From the NCBI GenBank assembly GCA_003605175.1, contig QWDA01000009.1:62001-126000 (forward strand): a stretch of DNA of 64,000 nucleotides, given 5' to 3'. Source of the DNA: Paracoccaceae bacterium (lineage in GTDB: Bacteria; Pseudomonadota; Alphaproteobacteria; Rhodobacterales; Rhodobacteraceae). A program made the position numbers and the translations under genes. The notes under the pieces are model-generated. The model was not told the origin of the DNA. It did no database searches and saw only the letters and a program-made list of their open reading frames with translations. Within the stretch, counting starts at the first letter, position 1. Each line of letters opens with the position of its first letter. Of this stretch, positions 18,489-26,850 are shown in pieces.

Positions 18489-19763
18489 ATGAAAGTCGCT
18501 ATTTTCGGGTTGGGGTATGTCGGATTCACGGCGATGTGCTGTATCGCGAGCGAAGGATCGTCGGTGATCGGCATCGATGTATCCGAGCGGAAGGTGCAGG
18601 AAATCCGCTCCAAGAAACCGCCGATCGTCGAGCCGGGGCTTGCGGACCTTCTCGTCGATGGGGTCGATGCCGGACGGATCCGGGCGTCGACCGAGATTGG
18701 CGGTGAACTGGACGATACCGATCTGGCGATCGTCTGCGTGGGGACGCCCTCGGCGCCGGACGGCTCGCACAACATGGATTACATCGCCAACGTCGCCCGG
18801 CAGATCGCCGAGGCGGTGAAACGGGGCGGTGCGCGCGAGGTTCCGCTGGCGGTCGCGTTCCGATCGACCGTGCGCCCGGGAACGATGGAAGAACTGGTCT
18901 GGCCGATCTTCGAAATGGTGCTGGGCGAGGCGGCGGCGCGGGACGTGGAGATCGTCTACAATCCCGAATTCCTGCGCGAGGGCAGCGCGGTGAAGGATTA
19001 TTTCGCGCCGCCGAAGATCGTGCTCGGCACACGCGACGGGGCGCCGAATGCGGCGATGGAGGCGCTCAACGCCAATATCGAGGCACCGGTCTTCGTGACG
19101 CGGTACCGCGAGGCGGAGATCACCAAGTTCGTGGACAACACCTGGCACGCGGTGAAGGTGACATTCGCGAACGAGATCGGGCGGGCCTGTCTGAACCTGG
19201 GGATTTCCGCACAGAAGGTGCATGAGATCTTCGTCTCCGACACCAAGCTGAACATTTCGCCCTATTACATGCGGCCGGGCGGGGCGTTCGGCGGATCGTG
19301 CCTGCCGAAGGACGTGCGTGCGCTGCAATACCTGGCGGCGGACAGCGGGGCCGCGGTGCAGCTTGTCGACAGCCTCCTCCGCTCGAATGAGGCGCACAAG
19401 CACCGGCTGTTCGAGTATGCGGTCGAAGGGCTGGCGCCGGGCGCGAGGATCCTCCTGGCCGGTGTGGCATTCAAGGCGGGGACGGATGACTTGCGGGAAA
19501 GCCCGAATGTGGATCTCGCGCGGAAGCTGCTCGCGGCGGGGTTCGATCTGGAGATCTTCGATCCGGCCGTGGATGCGTCGAAGCTGATCGGTGCGAACCT
19601 GGGGTATGTGTACAAGACACTCCCGGCGCTGCAGAAGATCCTCGTGGGCAAGGAGCGCGCCGAGGCGGGCGGCTACGATCGCGTCATTGCCGCGAACGCC
19701 ACGGTGAAGGCGCTCGCGCTGGCCGACGGCGTCGATATTCGCGATATCGGGTCGCTGCCATGA
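18489..19763 (+). CDS. GDP-mannose 6-dehydrogenase (AlgD family)
   Basis: The 424-aa product is a nucleotide-sugar dehydrogenase that oxidises the C6 hydroxyl to a carboxylate with two NAD+. It begins MKVAIFGLGYVG (Rossmann fold). The catalytic Cys271 lies in 'GGAFGGSCLPKDVRAL', and 'DTKLNISPYYMRPGGAFGG' with 'FVDNTWHAVKVTFANEIG' matches the AlgD branch better than UDP-glucose dehydrogenases. With the GDP-mannose genes next to it, GDP-mannuronic acid is the likely product. UDP-glucose as substrate cannot be excluded. The stop overlaps the next gene by four bases. The frame is open further upstream, without support. Confidence 0.8.
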   Translation: MKVAIFGLGYVGFTAMCCIASEGSSVIGIDVSERKVQEIRSKKPPIVEPGLADLLVDGVDAGRIRASTEIGGELDDTDLAIVCVGTPSAPDGSHNMDYIANVARQIAEAVKRGGAREVPLAVAFRSTVRPGTMEELVWPIFEMVLGEAAARDVEIVYNPEFLREGSAVKDYFAPPKIVLGTRDGAPNAAMEALNANIEAPVFVTRYREAEITKFVDNTWHAVKVTFANEIGRACLNLGISAQKVHEIFVSDTKLNISPYYMRPGGAFGGSCLPKDVRALQYLAADSGAAVQLVDSLLRSNEAHKHRLFEYAVEGLAPGARILLAGVAFKAGTDDLRESPNVDLARKLLAAGFDLEIFDPAVDASKLIGANLGYVYKTLPALQKILVGKERAEAGGYDRVIAANATVKALALADGVDIRDIGSLP

Positions 19764-21019
19764 ACATGGCTGCCGAGGTGGAAGGCTCTCCGCGTCTTGA
19801 GGCCGTTGCGGCGGCACGTCCGCTGGAAGGTCGCCGCGTCCTGATCATCGTCGAGAACCTGCCGCTGCCGTTCGACCGGAGGGTCTGGCAGGAATGCAAG
19901 ACGCTGAGGGCGGCGGGCGCGGAGGTTTCGGTGATCTGCCCGACCGGAAAGGGCTTCGAGGCGCGTTACGAGGAGATCGAGGGGATCCGCATCCATCGGC
20001 ATTCGCTGCCGCTCGATGCCGCCGGGGCCTCCGGCTACCTGCTCGAATACGGCGCGGCGCTGTTCCACGAGTTCCGGCTGGCCCTGAAGGTCGCGTTTGG
20101 CCGCGGCTTCGACACGATTCAGGCCTGCAATCCTCCGGATCTGATTTTTTTGGTCGCGCTCCCGTTCAAACTGTTCGGAAAGCGCTTCATCTTCGATCAT
20201 CACGACATAAACCCGGAGCTTTACGAGGCGAAGTTCAATCGCCGTGGGTTTTTCTGGAAGCTGATGGTCTTGTTCGAAAAGCTCACGTTCCGGGCGGCGC
20301 ATGTGGTGATCTCGACGAATGAGAGCTACCGGGAGATCGCGCTGACGCGGGGTGGAAAGAGGGCCGAGGACGTGTTCGTGGTGCGCTCGGGCCCGGATAT
20401 CGGAAAGCTCAAGGTGGTGCCGGAAAACGCCGAATGGCGGAACGGGCGGGCCGAGATGGTCGGCTATGTCGGCGTCATGGGCGACCAGGAGGGGATCGAC
20501 CTGCTCCTGGAGGCCGCCGGTGAATTGAAGCGGCGCGGGCGGGATGTTCAGTTCGTGCTCGTGGGCGGCGGGCCGGCGCTCGAAGGGTTGAAGCGGCAGG
20601 CGGAAGACATGGGCCTGGCCGATCATGTCACCTTCACGGGACGCGCGCCGGACGAGGTGCTGTTCGAGGTGCTGTCGACCGCCGATGTCTGCGTGAACCC
20701 GGACCGGGTGAACCCGATGAACGACAAGTCGACGATGAACAAGATCCTCGAATACATGGCGTTCTCTAAGCCCATCGTGCAGTTCGAGGTGACCGAGGGG
20801 CGGTATTCGGCGCAGGAAGCATCGCTCTACGCAAGGGCGAACGATCCGGTGGACATGGCCGACAAGATCGCTGCGCTGCTGGACGATCCGGAGATGCGCC
20901 GGACGATGGGCGAATATGGCCGTGCGCGGGTCGTGTCCGAGCTGAGCTGGGATCACCAGGTCGATACGCTTGTCGCGGCTTACCAGCGCGCATTGCCCGC
21001 TTCGCGCCGAAGGCCGTAG
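19760..21019 (+). CDS. Glycosyltransferase family 4
   Basis: The 419-aa product has the GT4 (GT-B fold) plan: N-terminal acceptor domain ('VLIIVENLPLPFDRRVWQEC', 'FIFDHHDINPELYEAKF') and C-terminal nucleotide-sugar domain ('MVGYVGVMGDQEGIDLLLEA', 'FVLVGGGPALEGLKRQAEDM', 'EYMAFSKPIVQFEVTEG'). The resemblance is to WbuB-like transferases of O-antigen and exopolysaccharide loci. It is translationally coupled (ATGA) to the AlgD-type dehydrogenase, so it may use GDP-mannuronate or GDP-mannose. Donor and linkage cannot be told from sequence. Confidence 0.82.
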   Translation: MNMAAEVEGSPRLEAVAAARPLEGRRVLIIVENLPLPFDRRVWQECKTLRAAGAEVSVICPTGKGFEARYEEIEGIRIHRHSLPLDAAGASGYLLEYGAALFHEFRLALKVAFGRGFDTIQACNPPDLIFLVALPFKLFGKRFIFDHHDINPELYEAKFNRRGFFWKLMVLFEKLTFRAAHVVISTNESYREIALTRGGKRAEDVFVVRSGPDIGKLKVVPENAEWRNGRAEMVGYVGVMGDQEGIDLLLEAAGELKRRGRDVQFVLVGGGPALEGLKRQAEDMGLADHVTFTGRAPDEVLFEVLSTADVCVNPDRVNPMNDKSTMNKILEYMAFSKPIVQFEVTEGRYSAQEASLYARANDPVDMADKIAALLDDPEMRRTMGEYGRARVVSELSWDHQVDTLVAAYQRALPASRRRP

Positions 21020-21138
21020 GTTCCGGTCGTTGGCTTTGGGGTCGGAGACGGCGATGGGACAGAGCGCAGGGTTCGGCGATCATTCATGGAGTGCTGGCAG
21101 CATCCCGGAGATTTCTGGATCCTGTCAGGAGCGCTTCC

Positions 21139-21402
21139 ATGGCCGACGACTTCAAGAACCACATGACTTCCCTGACCTCCCCGGCGGTGGCCGGCGAGAC
21201 CATCGTGCCGAACGACACGGCCGATCTCGCGTTCTGCACGCGCGGCCTCTATGTCGGCGCGACGGGCACCGTGGTGGCCGTGCTGATCTCGGGCGACGAG
21301 ATCGTGCTGAACGAGGCGCAGGCGGGTTCGATCTATCCGCTGCGCATTCGCCGCGTGAAGGCGACCGGCACCAATGCGGCCGGCCTGATCGGGCTCCGCT
21401 GA
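21139..21402 (+). CDS. GTA head-spike base protein homologue (Rcc01079/GhsA-like)
   Basis: This 87-aa protein (MADDFKNHMTSLTSPAVAGE...) matches what I know of the Rcc01079 spike-base family: 'SLTSPA' near the N-terminus, 'PNDTADLAFCTRGLYVGATG', a beta-rich centre and 'YPLRIRRVKATGTNAAGLIGL' at the end. In Rhodobacter capsulatus this protein (GhsA) anchors a fibre to the GTA capsid that binds capsule. Here the gene is wedged between glycosyltransferase genes, 40 kb before the GTA terminase genes. There is no signal peptide, as expected for a particle protein. The ATG at 21139 follows 'AGGAGCGCTTCC'; an upstream in-frame ATG at 21091 is less likely. Confidence 0.65.
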   Translation: MADDFKNHMTSLTSPAVAGETIVPNDTADLAFCTRGLYVGATGTVVAVLISGDEIVLNEAQAGSIYPLRIRRVKATGTNAAGLIGLR

Positions 21403-21415
21403 TCGGGATCTGCCG

Positions 21416-22281
21416 ATGACGCGCTCGAGCGTCATCATCCCGCATTTCGAGGATGCCGAACGGCTTCGGCGATGCCTGGACGCCCTGTCGCGGATGCCCG
21501 AGGCAGACCGGACGGCGGCCGAATTCGTGGTCGTCGACAATGCATCGCGCATGAGCCTGGCCTGGGTGGAGCGGGAGTTCCCCTTTGCCCGTCTCGTGGT
21601 GGAACCCAGCCGGGGCGCTGCTCTGGCGCGCAACCGTGGCGTCCGGGAGACCGGAGCGCCACGGATCGCTTTCTGGATTGCGATTGCGTTCCCAGGGCCG
21701 ACTGGCTCCGCCGGGTTCTGGATCTGCCGCTGGCGGACAACGAGGTTGTCGGCGGCGCGATTTCAACCTTCGACGAAACCCCGCCGCCGCGCTCGGGAGC
21801 GGAAGCCTTCGAGACCGTCTTCGCGTTCAATCAGCAGGATTATATCGAGCGGAAGGGGTTCAGCGTGACCGCGAACCTGGTCACGTCGCGCGAGGTCTTC
21901 CTGCGTGTGGGAGATTTCATCGACGGGCTTTCGGAAGACGTCGACTGGTGCCGCCGAGCCGTTGCCCTGGGATCGAGCCTGCGCTTCGATCCGGAACTGG
22001 CGGTGCGCCACCCGACGCGACAGGACTGGCCGTCGCTCCGCAAGAAATGGATGCGCACGACCCGGGAAGGATATGGCATCGATGGCGCGCGCCGGGCCGC
22101 CTGGTTCCTGAAAGCCGCGTTGATGCCGGTATCGGCGCTGGTGCATGTGCCCAAGGTCCTGATGTCGAAGAAACTTGCTGGCACCCGTGAGCGCCTCGCC
22201 GGCCTCGGGACGCTGTTTCGGCTGCGATTTGCGCGGGGGTGGTGGATGCTTCTTCTGGGATTGGGGCGGCAGATTTCCTGA
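21416..22281 (+). pseudogene. Glycosyltransferase family 2, frameshifted
   Basis: Frame 2 encodes a normal GT2 start (MTRSSVIIPHFEDAERLRRC, VVVDNAS, 'RGAALARNRGVRETGAPRIAF') up to about 21673. Frame 1 then carries on with 'LDCDCVPRADWLRRVLDLPL' to the stop at 22281. The join falls in the T-run 21670-21672: one missing T would restore 'IAFLDCDCVPRADW', the DxD metal site. The rest (QQDYIERKGFSVTANLVTSR, 'SEDVDWCRRAVALG') is intact GT2 sequence. So either one base was lost in a recent mutation or in assembly. As written the product stops at 21868 in the wrong frame and would be inactive. Confidence 0.8.
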
Positions 22282-23034
22282 TCAGCAGGATCGTCCGAAC
22301 GTACTGGCGATGTGTTCGGCCAGGCTCGGCACGGTGAGGCTGTCGGTCGCCTCTTCGCTGGGATGAAGGCCGTCAGGAATCAGCTTCCCCGGGTCGGGCG
22401 TGTCCATCCATCGCGCATGGAGATCGGCGAGCCCGAGATCGTGCGCGGACGCCAGATCGCGATACATCGAGTAATATGCGCGAAGGGCAGGGCGGCGTTC
22501 GGCCATCCTTTCGAACGTTGGATTGGTCGTGACCAGGGTGATGGCAGTGCCGGGGTGACGCTGCGCCATGATCCGGATCAAGGCTTCATGTTGCGCTTTG
22601 CTCTGGTCGAACGGCATGCCGATCCCGGTATCGGCATCGTTGATCGCGAATTCGATGAGCACGATATCCGCGACGCGCGCTGGCAGGGCGGCCAACTGCG
22701 TCATCCCCTGGTCGGATGTGGCACCGGGCTGCGCGAAAGTCCGAACCGCAACGGGAATCCCCAGGCAGCTTTCCAGCCGCCGTTCGAGGGCATTGGGCAA
22801 ATGCGTCCCGGACGTGAGGCTCGTTCCGAGCAAGGCGACCGCCAGGCGATCGGTGGGAAGCGCGCGTCGCGGAGCGAACCGATCGCCGGTCTCCGGCGGC
22901 GAAGGGGCCCTTGCGAGAATCGCGAGCGCCAATCCCGCGAACAGGACAAGCGTCGTGATCCCTTTTCTGGCGGCGTGTCGCACGGCCCGTTCCCCAACCT
23001 GTTCCGGTCGCCAATGCCGCGTTGACCGCAGCAC
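22282..23034 (-). CDS. SGNH/GDSL-family hydrolase, membrane-anchored or secreted
   Basis: The 250-aa protein has one hydrophobic N-terminal segment (TLVLFAGLALAILA, residues ~27-40) and then SGNH blocks: nucleophile Ser in 'LLGTSLTSG', Gly in 'QPGATSDQG', Asn in 'FAINDAD' and the Asp-His pair in 'DGLHPSEEA'. Such enzymes remove or transfer acyl groups. Among glycan genes, deacylation of the polysaccharide is a fair guess. It faces the opposite way to its neighbours; its stop abuts the frameshifted GT2 stop (TGATCA), and the next GT2 starts divergently about 90 bases away. Confidence 0.78.
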   Translation of the reverse strand: MLRSTRHWRPEQVGERAVRHAARKGITTLVLFAGLALAILARAPSPPETGDRFAPRRALPTDRLAVALLGTSLTSGTHLPNALERRLESCLGIPVAVRTFAQPGATSDQGMTQLAALPARVADIVLIEFAINDADTGIGMPFDQSKAQHEALIRIMAQRHPGTAITLVTTNPTFERMAERRPALRAYYSMYRDLASAHDLGLADLHARWMDTPDPGKLIPDGLHPSEEATDSLTVPSLAEHIASTFGRSC

Positions 23035-23124
23035 TGTTGCCGGTCAAGCATAGGCGTTCCGGCGCTCCCAGGCATATTGTTCCGAAGCGTCGGGCTGCGT
23101 GCTAGTGCAACCTGGAAACGAGTG

Positions 23125-24219
23125 ATGCCGCCCATGACGCCAGCTCCCGCCGGACCGATCTGCGTGATCGTCGTAGCCTACAATGCCGCGACCTTCATCC
23201 TTGACTGTATCGCTTCGGTGCTCGCTTCCGAAGATGCGGATCTGCGCGTTGTCGTCGTCGACAACGCCTCGTCCGATTCCACCAGCGCGGTGATCCGGGA
23301 CTGGGCCACCGGTGCGCGCGCGCATGTCGTGCCCGAAGACATGCCGATTGCATTGCAGGCAACGGAAGCGAGGCCGGAATTCGCGGAGCTGGCTGCCGGT
23401 GAGGCCGTTCCGGGCCAGCGCCTCGCGCGCTTGACGCTGGTTCGGTCGGACGAGAATGGCGGCTTCGCGGCGGGCGTGAACATTGGCTTGCGGCTCGGAG
23501 TTGAGGACGGAGACGTTGCGCATTTCTGGGTGCTCAATCCCGATAGCGTCGCCTCTCCCGGCGCCGCCCGGGCGTTTCTCTCCGCCGTCTCGGCCAATCC
23601 CGGCTACGGCCTCATTACCGGCAGGGCCTGCTACTACGATCACCCCGAAACGGTTCAGATCGACGGTGGCCTTGTCAATCGCTGGACGGGTGTGACGCGC
23701 AACGCGAATGTGGGGCGGCCTGCGGCCGAGGCGGACATGCCGGAGGGCGATGCCATCGATTTCGCCTTTGGGGGCAACATGCTCGCGTCGCGGAAATTCG
23801 TCGAGGGCTGCGGCGAGATGCCGGAAGACTATTTCCTCTACTACGAGGAAGTCGACTGGTCGCTGCGGCGGGGGGCCTTGCCGCTCCTGACATGCCGGGA
23901 GGCGCTGATCTACCACCGTGCGGGGGCGTCGATCGGCTCGCCGATCTTTGGAGGGCGCGCGGCGTCTCCGTTCTCGCTCTACTTCAAGCACCGGGCACGG
24001 ATGATGTTCGTGCGCCGGTACCATCCCTGGGCGTGGCCCGTGGCGGCGGCGTATACGCTGGCCAAGGCGGCTCAGCTTGTGCTGGGCGGGGACACGGCCG
24101 GGGCGGGCGCGATGTTGCGCGGGGCATTTGCGGGCAGGCCGCCGCTTGCGGTGGCGGGGCGGCTGCATCCGAGCGCCCTGTCGCGCATCGGGCACGCGGC
24201 TCAGGCGAACGGCGCCTGA
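23125..24219 (+). CDS. Glycosyltransferase family 2 (rhamnosyltransferase-like)
   Basis: The GT-A fold signature is clear: 'ICVIVVAYNAATFILDCIAS', 'VVVVDNASSDSTSAVIRDW', 'DENGGFAAGVNIGLRLGVED' and a DxD-like 'WVLNPDSV', then 'YFLYYEEVDWSLRRG' with the acidic E-x-V-D-W pair. This is the WcaA/rhamnosyltransferase-type GT2 group. The ATG at 23125 gives 364 aa; ATG 23134 is three codons on, and the open frame back to 23077 is not needed. It probably adds a sugar to the repeat unit made by this island; donor unknown. Confidence 0.82.
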   Translation: MPPMTPAPAGPICVIVVAYNAATFILDCIASVLASEDADLRVVVVDNASSDSTSAVIRDWATGARAHVVPEDMPIALQATEARPEFAELAAGEAVPGQRLARLTLVRSDENGGFAAGVNIGLRLGVEDGDVAHFWVLNPDSVASPGAARAFLSAVSANPGYGLITGRACYYDHPETVQIDGGLVNRWTGVTRNANVGRPAAEADMPEGDAIDFAFGGNMLASRKFVEGCGEMPEDYFLYYEEVDWSLRRGALPLLTCREALIYHRAGASIGSPIFGGRAASPFSLYFKHRARMMFVRRYHPWAWPVAAAYTLAKAAQLVLGGDTAGAGAMLRGAFAGRPPLAVAGRLHPSALSRIGHAAQANGA

Positions 24220-24335
24220 CGATGGGGCATTGCGGCGCATATTTCCCGGGCGCGACCCATTGCGGGGCGGTGGCAGCTTTCGGCCCGGGGCCGCGCCCGG
24301 TATGCTGGCTCCGCGGACTGGAACGGGGCTGACGA

Positions 24336-25775
24336 ATGGCGGTTGCCCAGATCGAGCCGCGCGCGGCGCGCGTGAACCTGGAGGCGCCGGCCGGTATCGG
24401 GCGGCCGGTGCTGCTGTGTCTCTTCGTCATCGCGCTGATGACGCCGGTCATTCTGAACATCGGGCCTTTCGCGTTTACCCCATCGCGGCTCTTCGTGTTG
24501 CTCGTGTTCTTTCCGGTCGTGGGACTCTGGCTGTCGGGCCGGGCCGGTCCGGTCCGGCTGCTGGATTTCACGCTGATTTTCGCGGCAAGCTGGGCGGCGC
24601 TCAGCGTGATCGTCATCCATGGCGTCGCGAAGGGATACGAGCGTGCAGGCTTCATCTTTCTCGAAATGGTCGGAGGGTACTTCTTCGGCCGCACGGCGAT
24701 CCGCTCGGCCAAGGACTTCAACACCTACATGAAGTTCGCCATGGGCGCGCTGATCTTCATGCTCCCGCTCGGCATCCTGGAGACCAGGACCGGCGAACCG
24801 TTGATCATCGACATCCTGAGCCGCTTCATCGAGTCCGACAGGGCGGTGGACAACGATATGCGCCTCGGGCTTCACCGTGCGCAGGTGATCTTTCCGCACC
24901 CGATCCTCTACGGCGTGTTCTGCGCCGCGATGCTTGGCCCCGTGGCCCGGGGCCTCAACTACGGGACCGGGATGTTCCGGTCGATGGCCCGGATCGGTCT
25001 GGTCGCCGGGAACACGTTCTGTTCCGTTTCCTCGGGCGCATGGCTGATGTTCCTCGTTCAGGCGGCGTTCCTGATCTACGACCGCGTTCTGAGGTCCGTC
25101 TCCCGGCGCTGGCTGCTCTGGTTCATCGCCGTCGGCAGCCTGTACCTGCTGGTCGAGGTCGCCGCGAATTCCAGCCCGTTCAAGGTGTTCGTGCGGTATT
25201 TCACGCTGAATTCGGCCTCGGGCTTCTATCGGATCGCGCAGTTCGATGCCGCGATGGTCAATATCCTCGACAACCCGATCTTCGGCCGCGCGTTCAACGG
25301 CTGGGTGCGACCGCGATGGATGATCCCGTCGATCGACAATTACTGGCTGGTGCTGACGGTTCGGCACGGACTGCCGATGTTCTTCGTTTTCCTCGGCGGC
25401 ATTCTCGTCACGATGTACCGGATGGGGCGGCTCCGGCTGTCCGATCCACTCGTTTCCGAGATCCGGGCGGGCTATCTGATCGGGCTCGGCGGATTTCTTC
25501 TGGCTGTCGTGACAGTCCATGTCTGGTCGAACGTGAACGTGTGGTTCATGTTCTTTCTCGGCTCGGGCATGTGGTTGTTCGATGCCGAGCGGCGAACGGA
25601 AGATGACCCGGTGCCGGAAACGGGGCAGGGAGGTGGCGCGCCGTCGACGGGGAAGGCGCGGACCGAGAAGGCGGCCGATGTCGAACCGTCTCCGGTGCAA
25701 AGCCGATACTCCCGCTTCCCGGCCAGGCCAAAGACTCCGGGGCGTTCGGTGGGCAGGCGGCGTCGGGACCGATGA
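24336..25775 (+). CDS. O-antigen/exopolysaccharide polymerase or ligase-like membrane protein
   Basis: The 479-aa protein has about ten to twelve hydrophobic segments starting at residue ~24 (PVLLCLFVIALMTPVIL) and a large loop near residues 130-200. 'IFPHPILYGVFCAA' and 'FGRAFNGW' resemble the Wzy/WaaL superfamily, in which extracytoplasmic loops join glycan repeats or ligate them to a carrier. The C-terminal 50 residues are polar and Pro/Arg/Glu-rich. No flippase or outer membrane exporter is in the window, so the assembly route stays open. The 116 bases before it show no strong signal. Confidence 0.7.
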   Translation: MAVAQIEPRAARVNLEAPAGIGRPVLLCLFVIALMTPVILNIGPFAFTPSRLFVLLVFFPVVGLWLSGRAGPVRLLDFTLIFAASWAALSVIVIHGVAKGYERAGFIFLEMVGGYFFGRTAIRSAKDFNTYMKFAMGALIFMLPLGILETRTGEPLIIDILSRFIESDRAVDNDMRLGLHRAQVIFPHPILYGVFCAAMLGPVARGLNYGTGMFRSMARIGLVAGNTFCSVSSGAWLMFLVQAAFLIYDRVLRSVSRRWLLWFIAVGSLYLLVEVAANSSPFKVFVRYFTLNSASGFYRIAQFDAAMVNILDNPIFGRAFNGWVRPRWMIPSIDNYWLVLTVRHGLPMFFVFLGGILVTMYRMGRLRLSDPLVSEIRAGYLIGLGGFLLAVVTVHVWSNVNVWFMFFLGSGMWLFDAERRTEDDPVPETGQGGGAPSTGKARTEKAADVEPSPVQSRYSRFPARPKTPGRSVGRRRRDR

Positions 25776-25805
25776 GCGGAATCGCGTGCGCGTAGGGGTG
25801 GTTCG

Positions 25806-26711
25806 ATGACGGCGATCGGGGAACAGGCGGGCGAGATCCGTACCGCGGCAGGGTTCGGCCCTTCGGCAAGGGTCAACCGCATTCGGCATATCCGGAATCG
25901 CGCGGCGGTTTTCGTCAAGAAGAACCAGGGCCTCGTGTCGAACCCCGATTTCTGGGCGCTTCTTCCCGGCATGGTGGCGAGCCGGGTGGGTGGCCTCGAA
26001 GGGTATCCCGCTGACGGTCGGCGCCTTTTCGTGGGCACGCATCACAAGGCGATGACGACGTATTTCAGTGCCGTGCTGCGCCTGCTCGCCTTCGGGGCGG
26101 GACGCCGGTTCGCGGAGATCAATTTCGAGGCGCCGCCGGATCGGGCGGAGATCCTTCTGTCGAACCATACGGCGTTCGAGGTGGACGCCTTCCGGCCGTG
26201 TCGCGGCGTCCATATCATGCGGGATCCGCGCGACATGATCGTGTCGGGGTATCATTACCACAAGTGGACGCACGAAGCCTGGGTCCACCGGATGGACGAG
26301 AGCGGAAGAACCTATCAGGAAAAGCTGAACGCGGCCGACAAGACGTCCGGACTTTTCATGGAGATCGACCACTTCATCTTTCTTTATCGCGCACTTCTCG
26401 AAAGCTGGGACACCGAGGATCCGGATGTTCTGGAAGTCTCTTACGAGTCGCTGATGGGCGAGGGGCGCGATGCGCTCTACTTCCGGATTTTCGAGCATCT
26501 GGGACTGGCCGGTCCGGCGCTGGCCTATGCCGTTGACCTGATGCGCCTTTTCGAGGCCAAGAGCCGCACCGGGAAATCCGGGGACGCGAACAGGTTCGCG
26601 CATATCCGCAGCGGCGCCAGCGAACAGTGGCGCAAGGAACTCGAGCCCCAGCACATCGCCTATATCGAGCGCGAACTGGGCCCGGTTCTGGAGAAGTTCG
26701 GCTACGGATAG
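25806..26711 (+). CDS. Sulfotransferase domain protein (first of two)
   Basis: The 301-aa protein resembles PAPS-dependent sulfotransferases. The 5'-phosphosulfate loop is 'VGTHHKAMTTYFSAVLRL' (residues 76-93), with Lys81. The 3'-phosphate motif is 'HIMRDPRDMIVSGYHYH' (136-152), with Arg and Ser present. The C-terminal 'RSGASEQWRKEL' resembles the R-x-G-x-x-G/W-K end loop. Located after the polymerase gene, it probably sulfates the polysaccharide or a glycolipid. A GT-rich spacer of 30 bases precedes the ATG. Confidence 0.8.
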   Translation: MTAIGEQAGEIRTAAGFGPSARVNRIRHIRNRAAVFVKKNQGLVSNPDFWALLPGMVASRVGGLEGYPADGRRLFVGTHHKAMTTYFSAVLRLLAFGAGRRFAEINFEAPPDRAEILLSNHTAFEVDAFRPCRGVHIMRDPRDMIVSGYHYHKWTHEAWVHRMDESGRTYQEKLNAADKTSGLFMEIDHFIFLYRALLESWDTEDPDVLEVSYESLMGEGRDALYFRIFEHLGLAGPALAYAVDLMRLFEAKSRTGKSGDANRFAHIRSGASEQWRKELEPQHIAYIERELGPVLEKFGYG

Positions 26712-26850
26712 GCCCGCCGCCATGTGCGCGCGGAGGTCTTACGGCGGGTTAGTCCCCCGAGGGTAACGTTCCCGGAACTGCTCCTCGTGCCTCTCCATCA
26801 GGACGGCGCCGGGGAGTTCTCGTCCAGACCGAGCCCGGGACCCAATCCGC

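Noticed and set aside
21665-21680. Programmed ribosomal frameshift in the GT2 gene
   Set aside because: The site (GCTTTCTGG) is not a slippery heptamer and has no obvious downstream stem or Shine-Dalgarno-like stimulator; mutation or sequence error is simpler.
24201-26723. An 840-codon open frame on the - strand
   Set aside because: Antisense to the polymerase-like and sulfotransferase genes, which have clear family motifs; the antisense product has none.
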